Shown piece by piece: positions 25,271 to 32,733 of a stretch of DNA of 34,320 bases (positions are counted from its first letter, which is position 1; each line of letters opens with the position of its first letter). The stretch spans positions 1 through 34,320 of the forward strand of contig WGED01000695.1 in NCBI GenBank assembly GCA_015492915.1, in the 5' to 3' direction. Source of the stretch: Cyclobacteriaceae bacterium (GTDB lineage Bacteria > Bacteroidota > Bacteroidia > Cytophagales > Cyclobacteriaceae). The notes below the pieces were generated by a model. The model worked only from the letters and a program-made list of their open reading frames with translations. It was not told the DNA's origin and made no database searches. Position numbers and translations under genes: made by a program.

Positions 25271-28200
25271 ATGAGAAAACGGCTAAAAATATTGGTTTTT
25301 TTCATAGCGGGGTGGCCGTTGGTTTCACAGTCGCAGCCCTACGGTAATGAATGGATCAATTTTTCGCAGCAGTACTATAAGATCACCACGGCGGAAGATG
25401 GTATTTACAGGATCACATATGATGATCTTATTACTGCCGGGTTTCCCGTTTCTACCGTTGATCCCGGGAAAATTATGCTTTTTCACAGAGGGGAAGAACT
25501 GGCCATTTATATTGAAGGCCAGGACGACGCCCGCCTTGACCCACCGGATTATATTGAATTTTACGGCAGGCGAAACGATGGCGCCCTTGATGAGGAAATA
25601 TACATCAAACCTGAGGCCCAACCACATAAGTATTATAACATCTACTCGGACACCACGGCTTATTTCCTCACGTGGAGCCTGATAGAAAATGGCAAGCGAA
25701 TGTCTTATTTCAAAGAGGAAAATACCTCCGGCCTTCCCGCCGAGCCATATCATCTTGAAGAAAGATTGAATTTATATACTGATAATTATTCGATTGGATT
25801 GCACTATCCGATCGGTGTACCAAGCGCCGAGACCTATCTGACGGAATTTGATTACGGAGAGGGCTGGACAGGCACTGCTTTTCGCCAGGGACAATCGAGG
25901 GATGTGGCTATATCGGGGATCGATCAGGTTGTCACGTCCGGACCTAATCCTGTACTTGAGGTGCTGCTCGCGGGCAGAAATAATCTTGCACATGATGTTG
26001 TGGTCGAGGTAGGGCCCGATGCGGGAAGCCTTCGTCTGCTTAAAGAAATCAAATTCAATTATTATTATACTTTTCTGATGACCGATACCATCGAGTGGTC
26101 AGATATCTCAGGGGGAAATTTTATGGTCAGAGTGACGATCAAGGACAATGGTGTTGCGGATCGTGTGTCGATTTCATATGTAAAATTAAAGTTTGCTGCA
26201 GCATGGGATCAGGGCAATTTGCAGCAGAAGGTATACCGCCTTGCTCCGAATGGTTCAGGCAGATCTTATGTTGAGATTCAGAATGTGCCTTCCGGTGCGA
26301 TGATATACGATATTACCGATGAGAGAAATGTGATTAATATAGGGTACAATATCAATGGAGCTGCTATAGACGCCATGCTGCCCAATGACACGAAAGGGCG
26401 CAAACTGTTTCTCACCTCCCGCCGAATCCCCGTGCCGAAGATTCAACAAATTTCCATGCGGAATCTGCAACCCGCCGGTGTGGATTATGTCATCGTCACC
26501 CATAAGCTATTGAGGCAGCCATCAGCCAATTATGCCGATGTGCCCAGGGCGTATGCTGCTTACAGGGCTTCACCACAGGGAGGAGGGTACGACACGATGG
26601 TGGTAAATATGGATGATCTGTATAATATGTTCAGCTACGGAGAATATACCTCATTGGCTATGCACAGGTTTGCTCGCTTCCTGGCTGATAAGGGTGACCC
26701 GCAATACATTTTTATTATAGGGAAGGGGCTTAATCCCGCCTATAATTTTTTCCGACTCGATCAGGAGGCGCAACCGGCAAGAGATCTGATCCCGACAGGA
26801 GGTTATCCGGGTAATGACATAATTTACACAGCGGGTCTGAAAGGCTCAACCTATGAGCCCGGCATACCTATCGGAAGGGTGGCAGCTACTACTCCCCAGG
26901 TACTTGAGTCCTATTTTGAAAAAGTGAAAGAGATGGAGGCAGGCCCGTATAATGAGCTGTGGCGAAAGGAGTTGGTGCATGTAAGTGGGGGCCGGGATCC
27001 TTTCCAGCAACAGATATTCCGCACTTATGTAGACGGCATGAAGGCAGTGGTTGAAGGACCATTGTTGGGTGGCGATGTAGTTACCTTTAGCAAGACAGTA
27101 ACCGGCCCCACGCAACTGATCAATATTTCGGATGTGGTGAATGACGGTAAGATCCTGATCACCTTTTTCGGCCATTCTGGCACGCAATCTACCGATGTGG
27201 ACATCGGCAAGGTGAGCAACGACAGTTATGGCTACAGCAATAAAGGTAAATATCCCATGATGCTCGTCAACGGTTGTATCGCCGGGGATATGTTTAATAT
27301 GGGATTTGAAGGTTTTGGTGAGGACTGGATCAACACACCGGATAAAGGGGCAATAGGTTTTATCGCCCACACAGGATCAGGCCTCACGTCAAGATTAAAA
27401 ATGTACAGTGACTTATTTTATGAAGTGGCATTTACCGACTCCCTTTTTCTTGCGAAAGGGGTAGGAGAGATTGTTAAAGAAGTCGGGAAGAGGTATCTGG
27501 AAAAATATTCAGACAATGAAATAAATATCTCGCAAATTCAACAAATGGCCCTGCAGGGAGATCCGGCCGTGGCCCTGGTAAGGATGACAAAAACTGATTA
27601 TGAGATCAACCAGGACAATATTTTCGTGCAAGCGGTCGATGATCAGCCTATCAATGTTTTTACGCCGGTATTTAACCTTGGTCTCATAGTCCGCAATCTG
27701 GGCATCACCAATGAAGATTCGCTGAAAATAACCGTCGTTCGCAAGTTGAGCGGCGGTCAGGAATTAGCACTCGATACCCTTGTTTACGGGCCTGTTTATT
27801 ACAAAGATACATTGTATTTTCCCATCAAAAATGTCGGGCTGGACGGTTTCGGAAACAACCGGTTCACTGTATATCTCGATCCGCTCGGTGAGATCCATGA
27901 ATTTGATGACATGAATAATAGCGCCTTCTATGATTATTTTTTGTTGCTGGGGGGTACACGCAATGCATTTCCGGCTAATTATTCCGTCATAAATAAAAAT
28001 GAGATACGGCTTGTCGCCCAGTCGCTCAACCTGCTGGCAGATGACCGCACCTATTTATTTGAGATCGATACCACTGCCGGCTTTGATAGCCCCGTAAAAA
28101 GGCAAAATTCCATACAGGGAGCAGCTACTGCAAAATGGACCGTTAGTCTTTTTGACAACCTGCCGGTGCAGGACACGGTCGTCTTTTACTGGCGCACCAA

Positions 28201-30295
28201 ATTTTCTGATCCTCGCCCTGATGAACTCAATATCTGGATGACGACCTCATTTGTATATATTAAAAATTCTCCTCCCGGATGGGCAATGACTCATTTTGAG
28301 CAGTTCCAAGGCAATAAGCTGGATAACATTGTTTTGAATGACCAAAACAGGCAATGGGAATTTCAGAAATTTAATACTGATCTCTATGTGAGAACTTTCG
28401 GCGCCTCACACCCCAATTATAATTATGAAAATGTACAGTTGACCATCAACAATACGGAATACATCTTCCCGACACGTCTGTGCACAGATAATTCCGTTAA
28501 CATGGTTGCATTCGATAAAGTGACCACATTGCCATATCTCGTTTTAGGCAGGTCTTTTATCCTTGACAGACGCAGTTGCGGGCGTCAACCGCAGGTGATC
28601 AATAATATGCTGAAAAATGAAATTGAAGGGCAACTGAAAATCGAAGAATATATCGACAAAATGGGTGATGGTGATTATGTGCTGATGTTTTCTATCGGCA
28701 ATGTCACCTATCAGAGCTGGCCGGCGACCACTATTGCCAAACTGGAGGCTATTGGAGTGAGCGCCTCACAGTTGCAAAACCTTCAGAATGGAGAGCCGGT
28801 GATCATTCTCGGAAAGAAAGGGACAATTCCCGGATCAGCCACAGTTATCAAAGCAGATTATACAAGCCCGGATCCTGCCACGGAGCAGGAAATCACCATG
28901 GTAAAAACGATTACAGGCCAGGCTGTGTCAGGTACTGTTTCGAGTCCGAAAATCGGCCCTGCCGCCTCATGGAGTAAATTCTATCAACAAACGGGATCAC
29001 TTGAATCGCCAACGCTCGATCAGTACACATTCGATATTTACGGGGTTGATAAAAACAATAACGAGAGCTTGCTGTTTGGCAATGTACAACTTGGGCAGGT
29101 GGATCTCACGAGTGTGGATGCCACAACATATCCATTCATGAGATTACAACTGAATTTATCTGATGAACAGGACCTGACACCTGCGCAATTGAAGAAATGG
29201 ATTGTATTGTTTGATGGTTATCCTGATGGCGTACTAAGCTACAAGCCGGGACAGGAAATCGAAAACATAGAGAAAATGGAAGGAGAGGTTCATGAAGTTT
29301 CTTTCATTTTTGACAACATCGGGGAATTACCTTTCACTGATTCCATAGCTGTGGAGTATCGTTTATTCAATCACGACAGCCGAACCACTTTTGCCGATAC
29401 TTTCAACATAAAGCCTCTTGGCGGAAGAGAGATGACAGATTTTGCAGTGTACCTTGAAACCCTGAAAAGAACCGGCCTCAATGATCTTAAAGTGTTTGCC
29501 AATCCCTACCTGCAGCCGGAACATAATTATAACAATAATATCATACAACTGCCTGATTATCTCAATGTAATGGCAGACAACATCAACCCTATCCTGGAGG
29601 TGACGGTTGACGGCCAGTTTATCATGGATGGCGATATCGTTTCGCCCTCGCCGGTTATCACGCTACGGCTTAAGGATGAAAATGATGTCTTGTTCAAGGA
29701 AGATACGTTGGGCGTAAACCTGTATCTGAATAAGAAATGCGAAAATTGTGAGCCGGCAAGGATCAGTTTTTCATCACCCAATGTAACCTGGACGCCGGCG
29801 ACTAAGGACAATGACTTCATGGTTGAATTCAGACCGGACAAGCTGGAAGACGGCATTTACACTTTGCGTGCCGAAGCGTCGGATGCGAGTGGAAATCCGT
29901 CTGGCACTGAGCCCTATGCCGTAAGCTTTGAGGTGATCAATGAATCACAGATCACCAATTTCTTTCCCTATCCCAATCCGTTTTCAACACGGACGCAGTT
30001 TGTCTTCACCCTTACGGGAAGTGAGATACCGGATGAGATATACATTCAGATCATGACTGTGAACGGCACAGTGGTCAAAGAGATCACACAGGATGAAATC
30101 GGCCCGATTCATATCGGAAACAATAAGACAGAATATGCCTGGGATGGCCGCGATCAGTATGGCGACCAGCTTGCAAACGGGGTGTATTTGTATAAAGTAA
30201 AGGTGTACAAAGACGGCAAGGAGATGAAGATGCGGGCTACCAGCGCCGATCGTGCCTTTAAGCATGGCTATGGGAAATTATACCTTTTAAGGTGA
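25271..30295 (+). CDS. porU2: Large C25-family peptidase, T9SS PorU2-like
   Basis: A 1674-residue exported protein, about 500 residues longer than classical PorU. A signal peptide (MRKRLKILVFFIAGWPLVSQ) is followed by an N-terminal beta domain (YYKITTAEDGIYRITYDDL). The gingipain-type C25 peptidase region lies at about 400-760. Its catalytic pair is visible: H635 in TFFGHSG and C669 in VNGCIAGDMF. Several Ig-like or CARDB-like segments come next. The last 110 residues (from about 1563) are a FlgD/T9SS-type C-terminal domain with YPNPF and WDGRDQYGDQLANGVYLYKV. PorU is the T9SS sortase that removes the sorting domain of cargo and attaches it to the surface. The PorU2 name is used for longer relatives of unknown role. 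I start at ATG 25271, not the overlapping ATG at 25217. Confidence 0.8.
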   Translation: MRKRLKILVFFIAGWPLVSQSQPYGNEWINFSQQYYKITTAEDGIYRITYDDLITAGFPVSTVDPGKIMLFHRGEELAIYIEGQDDARLDPPDYIEFYGRRNDGALDEEIYIKPEAQPHKYYNIYSDTTAYFLTWSLIENGKRMSYFKEENTSGLPAEPYHLEERLNLYTDNYSIGLHYPIGVPSAETYLTEFDYGEGWTGTAFRQGQSRDVAISGIDQVVTSGPNPVLEVLLAGRNNLAHDVVVEVGPDAGSLRLLKEIKFNYYYTFLMTDTIEWSDISGGNFMVRVTIKDNGVADRVSISYVKLKFAAAWDQGNLQQKVYRLAPNGSGRSYVEIQNVPSGAMIYDITDERNVINIGYNINGAAIDAMLPNDTKGRKLFLTSRRIPVPKIQQISMRNLQPAGVDYVIVTHKLLRQPSANYADVPRAYAAYRASPQGGGYDTMVVNMDDLYNMFSYGEYTSLAMHRFARFLADKGDPQYIFIIGKGLNPAYNFFRLDQEAQPARDLIPTGGYPGNDIIYTAGLKGSTYEPGIPIGRVAATTPQVLESYFEKVKEMEAGPYNELWRKELVHVSGGRDPFQQQIFRTYVDGMKAVVEGPLLGGDVVTFSKTVTGPTQLINISDVVNDGKILITFFGHSGTQSTDVDIGKVSNDSYGYSNKGKYPMMLVNGCIAGDMFNMGFEGFGEDWINTPDKGAIGFIAHTGSGLTSRLKMYSDLFYEVAFTDSLFLAKGVGEIVKEVGKRYLEKYSDNEINISQIQQMALQGDPAVALVRMTKTDYEINQDNIFVQAVDDQPINVFTPVFNLGLIVRNLGITNEDSLKITVVRKLSGGQELALDTLVYGPVYYKDTLYFPIKNVGLDGFGNNRFTVYLDPLGEIHEFDDMNNSAFYDYFLLLGGTRNAFPANYSVINKNEIRLVAQSLNLLADDRTYLFEIDTTAGFDSPVKRQNSIQGAATAKWTVSLFDNLPVQDTVVFYWRTKFSDPRPDELNIWMTTSFVYIKNSPPGWAMTHFEQFQGNKLDNIVLNDQNRQWEFQKFNTDLYVRTFGASHPNYNYENVQLTINNTEYIFPTRLCTDNSVNMVAFDKVTTLPYLVLGRSFILDRRSCGRQPQVINNMLKNEIEGQLKIEEYIDKMGDGDYVLMFSIGNVTYQSWPATTIAKLEAIGVSASQLQNLQNGEPVIILGKKGTIPGSATVIKADYTSPDPATEQEITMVKTITGQAVSGTVSSPKIGPAASWSKFYQQTGSLESPTLDQYTFDIYGVDKNNNESLLFGNVQLGQVDLTSVDATTYPFMRLQLNLSDEQDLTPAQLKKWIVLFDGYPDGVLSYKPGQEIENIEKMEGEVHEVSFIFDNIGELPFTDSIAVEYRLFNHDSRTTFADTFNIKPLGGREMTDFAVYLETLKRTGLNDLKVFANPYLQPEHNYNNNIIQLPDYLNVMADNINPILEVTVDGQFIMDGDIVSPSPVITLRLKDENDVLFKEDTLGVNLYLNKKCENCEPARISFSSPNVTWTPATKDNDFMVEFRPDKLEDGIYTLRAEASDASGNPSGTEPYAVSFEVINESQITNFFPYPNPFSTRTQFVFTLTGSEIPDEIYIQIMTVNGTVVKEITQDEIGPIHIGNNKTEYAWDGRDQYGDQLANGVYLYKVKVYKDGKEMKMRATSADRAFKHGYGKLYLLR

Positions 30296-30300
30296 TCTTT

Positions 30301-30561
30301 TTACAGCAGGTTGGCAGGTAGCCTGATCTGATCAGCGTAAAACTTCAGTCTCGTGGGGTTGCGCTCCAGTGGGATAATGCGCTCGATCCGGTCGTCCTTG
30401 TGATGATAAAAAACCTCCACGTAATAATTATTTAACAGATACAGGTTAACCTTATAGCTGTAATATCTGATGGCGACTACGAAAGAACCCTCTGTGTAAA
30501 GCGTCCTGATTTTATCTTTCAGGCTCATGGAAAAAAAGTCATTCTTTGAGATCATCGCCAT
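30301..30561 (-). CDS. Small conserved-looking hypothetical protein
   Basis: An 86-residue soluble protein, or 75 residues if the inner ATG at 30528 (MSLKDKIRTLYTEGSF) is the start, which I think likelier. The core reads as a beta-meander (VVAIRYYSYKVNLYLL, YYVEVFYHHKDDRIERI) followed by RLKFYADQIRLP. The pattern is familiar from short uncharacterised Bacteroidota proteins, but I know no function. It lies 11 bp downstream of the Dabb gene, so the two likely share a transcript. Its end lies 5 bp from the convergent PorU2-like stop, where a weak ACCTT/AAGGT hairpin overlaps that stop. Confidence 0.7.
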   Translation of the reverse strand: MAMISKNDFFSMSLKDKIRTLYTEGSFVVAIRYYSYKVNLYLLNNYYVEVFYHHKDDRIERIIPLERNPTRLKFYADQIRLPANLL

Positions 30562-30572
30562 TGCAGGGGTCT

Positions 30573-30878
30573 TTAGTCAATTTCGAAATCCACCACTTTT
30601 CGTTCGGAAGCTATTTTGCCAATAAATCCGGCAGCTTCTCTGTGAACAGGATGTTCAACATATGCCTGCAGTGCTTCACCGTCCGTATGGGTTGTGATGA
30701 GCACGATATCGGCAGCAGCTTCTGAGGTATTGAAGTTCAACCCTACTTCCATCGAGGTGATAGCGGGGATAGCCTTTTGCAGCGCCAGCAGTTTATTTTT
30801 CATAATAGCCAAATTCTCATGCTTGCTGTGCCCTTCGGCATGGTCCTTCAGTTTCCACATTACTACATGTTTTATCAT
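30573..30878 (-). CDS. Dabb (stress-responsive A/B barrel) family protein
   Basis: A 101-residue cytosolic protein of the dimeric alpha/beta barrel superfamily (Dabb, PF07876). It starts MIKHVVMWKLKDHAEG, the usual first strand with the conserved HVVxxK. A helix follows (KNKLLALQKAIPAITSMEVGLNF), then ADIVLITTHTDGEALQAYVEHPVH and the family end RKVVDFEID. Members act in stress responses or as small cyclases and monooxygenase-like enzymes, so substrate cannot be predicted. It is the first gene of a two-gene minus-strand unit with the 86-residue protein. Confidence 0.9.
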   Translation of the reverse strand: MIKHVVMWKLKDHAEGHSKHENLAIMKNKLLALQKAIPAITSMEVGLNFNTSEAAADIVLITTHTDGEALQAYVEHPVHREAAGFIGKIASERKVVDFEID

Positions 30879-31015
30879 AGCCCGAGATTCTTCTTTTGAT
30901 TATACGATTTTACTAATAAATAATTACTTTGAGAATTATGAAAGTTAAACTTTACGAATCATGAAAAATAGGTTAATTTTGGTTTTATCCTTATTGTCAT
31001 GAGAGTAAACAAAAG

Positions 31016-31065
31016 GCCATGGCAATTGTTTTATTGAAAAAATAGTCAAAAAACCATGGTTTTTT
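31016..31065. repeat. Pair of CCATGG-centred palindromes
   Basis: GCCATGGC (31016-31023) and the 18-bp perfect palindrome of six A, CCATGG and six T (31048-31065) have centres 37 bp apart. They lie in the 244-bp divergent region before the exported-protein gene at 31123. With no loop sequence, a DNA-binding site fits better than an RNA hairpin. The rest of this gap shows no gene and no exact TAnnTTTG box. Confidence 0.4.
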
Positions 31066-31122
31066 ATTAAGAATAAGAACTGCTGTTCTCGCTGATTTTT
31101 GAGTATTAAAAAGTTGATCTGA

Positions 31123-31650
31123 ATGAAAAACGCACTCATTTTTTTAATTCCTCTTTTTTTTATTGTTCATTCTGCACAAAGCCAGTTCCTCATTCCGGGC
31201 GAAGGTTTTATGGATGTGAAGCTGGGATATGACTGGGATGAAATAGAGTGGGAACTTGGATTCAGGGGTTTTAAGGTTGACAAGGCTGATATTGATTCTG
31301 CTTCGTTGGCTGTGGCGCAGAAAGCCGGGATAGATTTCGATTTTATGGTCAATTACCAATGCATTATGTGGGCGCCTGTCACCAAACTGTATCTCAAAGA
31401 CAACAAGGTGATCATGATGCAATTTAGCAGCTATCCGGAATACAATAAAATGTTATGCGCGGATATCGGGACCGAGGAAGGACTGAATTTCTGGGACAAC
31501 AGTGAGACAGTGAAAAAGATATATAACAATGCCGAGCGCTTTGATTATGGGGATAAGGCCTATTTTCTCATAAAAGAAAAGGGACTGGTGATCGAGCTCA
31601 CCAATGATGAAGTGCGTTCCATGTTTATTTTTAAGCCCGAAATGGAGTAA
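31123..31650 (+). CDS. Hypothetical exported protein
   Basis: A 175-residue protein with a signal peptide (MKNALIFLIPLFFIVHSAQS) and a mature part of about 155 residues. It opens GEGFMDVKLGYDWDEIEWELG and alternates acidic helices with strands (TKLYLKDNKVIMMQF, AYFLIKEKGLVIEL). There are two Cys (NYQCIMWAP and NKMLCADIG). I recognise no family. The length, signal peptide, divergent promoter region and codon use support a real gene. It is followed at 83 bp by a lipoprotein gene on the same strand, so the two may be expressed together. Confidence 0.75.
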   Translation: MKNALIFLIPLFFIVHSAQSQFLIPGEGFMDVKLGYDWDEIEWELGFRGFKVDKADIDSASLAVAQKAGIDFDFMVNYQCIMWAPVTKLYLKDNKVIMMQFSSYPEYNKMLCADIGTEEGLNFWDNSETVKKIYNNAERFDYGDKAYFLIKEKGLVIELTNDEVRSMFIFKPEME

Positions 31651-31733
31651 AAAATAATTTCTTTGATATATTTACCAACTTAAAGGAAGAATCACGACAA
31701 ATAAATAATTTATAATCAATAAAACATTAGGCT

Positions 31734-32636
31734 ATGTATTCAAGAAACTTCTATAAGCTAAGCGGTAAAATATTGCTGGCCATAGTCATAGGGTTAATGG
31801 TTGCCTGTGGATCTGACAAGAAAAAAAGCTCAGAATCTTCTAAAGAATTTGAGGAGGCACAATCACAACTGGGAGAAAAGGTACAAAAGGTAGTTGCAGA
31901 CATTCCACCGCCATCCGAAATACCCTATATCATTCAAAGTACAGGAGCGGATTTTAATCCCAATATTGTAAATGACTTTAGCAAATGGGAATCTTATACC
32001 ATCAATCCGCAGAAAGCCGCATTCAATCTCGGTGTATTTTCTACCGATATCGGCTACCTGAGCAGCTATGGCAAAACGCAGGAAGTGATGAATTATCTTG
32101 ATGTGTGCCTGAAGCTGACAGACGCCATCGGTGCGCATGATGCTGTTGATTTTAATGCGCTCGAGCGGTTTGAGAACAACCTGTCAAACCCCGACAGTCT
32201 TGCTAAAATCATCGACGAGCTCATTGCCAAGAGTGATACCTATCTGCAAAACACCGATCGCGACAACCTTGCTGCCATGGTCGTGGGTGGTTCCTTCATC
32301 GAGGCGCTGTATATTGCCACGCAGATCATTGATACCTATCCGAAGGATATTCTCCCCGACGATCAGAGGATGACAGTGTTGACTCCGCTTATCCAGATGC
32401 TGGTAAAACAAAAGGATTCGCTGAAAGATCTGATAGAACTGCTGAATTCAATAAAAGACAAGGATGAGTGGGTGGTGGCCACCATCAACAGTCTCCAGGA
32501 AATGTATGACAATTACACCAAATTTGACCCGATGGGTAAGATTCGCGAAGGCAAGGGCAATGAAGTATTAAACGATGCGGTATTGTCGAGACTTACGGTA
32601 CAGGTTGACTCCATCAGGTCAAATATCGTGTATTGA
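31734..32636 (+). CDS. Uncharacterised lipoprotein, mostly helical
   Basis: A 300-residue protein with a type II signal peptide: hydrophobic ILLAIVIGLMVA and then CGSDKKKSS, with the lipidated Cys at about residue 25. A Ser/Lys/Glu linker leads to a long helical region (about 38-300), including SDTYLQNTDRDNLAAMVVGG, FIEALYIATQIID and LKDLIELLNSIKDKDEW. It contains no Cys cluster or catalytic motif that I can see. The pattern is that of a helical-bundle surface or periplasmic lipoprotein of unknown function in this phylum. A very strong terminator follows the stop, ending the unit begun at 31123. Confidence 0.8.
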   Translation: MYSRNFYKLSGKILLAIVIGLMVACGSDKKKSSESSKEFEEAQSQLGEKVQKVVADIPPPSEIPYIIQSTGADFNPNIVNDFSKWESYTINPQKAAFNLGVFSTDIGYLSSYGKTQEVMNYLDVCLKLTDAIGAHDAVDFNALERFENNLSNPDSLAKIIDELIAKSDTYLQNTDRDNLAAMVVGGSFIEALYIATQIIDTYPKDILPDDQRMTVLTPLIQMLVKQKDSLKDLIELLNSIKDKDEWVVATINSLQEMYDNYTKFDPMGKIREGKGNEVLNDAVLSRLTVQVDSIRSNIVY

Positions 32637-32657
32637 AAAAGCACAAAAAATTCATAG

Positions 32658-32697
32658 AAAAAAGTATTGGAGATGATTCTTCAATACTTTTTTTATT
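32658..32697 (+). terminator. Strong Rho-independent terminator after the lipoprotein gene
   Basis: A 16-bp stem runs 32658-32673 with 32678-32693, loop TGAT, with one G-U pair. It begins with six A, reads through AGTATTGGAGA, and closes into CAATAC and a T-run that continues as TATTTTTA. It separates the lipoprotein gene from the ABC transporter gene. Confidence 0.9.
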
Positions 32698-32733
32698 TTT
32701 ATAGCTGACTAATTTGCTGCATGATTACTAAAC

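Noticed and set aside
26846..27370. 174-codon minus-strand ORF inside the PorU2-like gene
   Set aside because: Lies opposite the catalytic C25 region; a codon-bias shadow without any recognisable protein feature.
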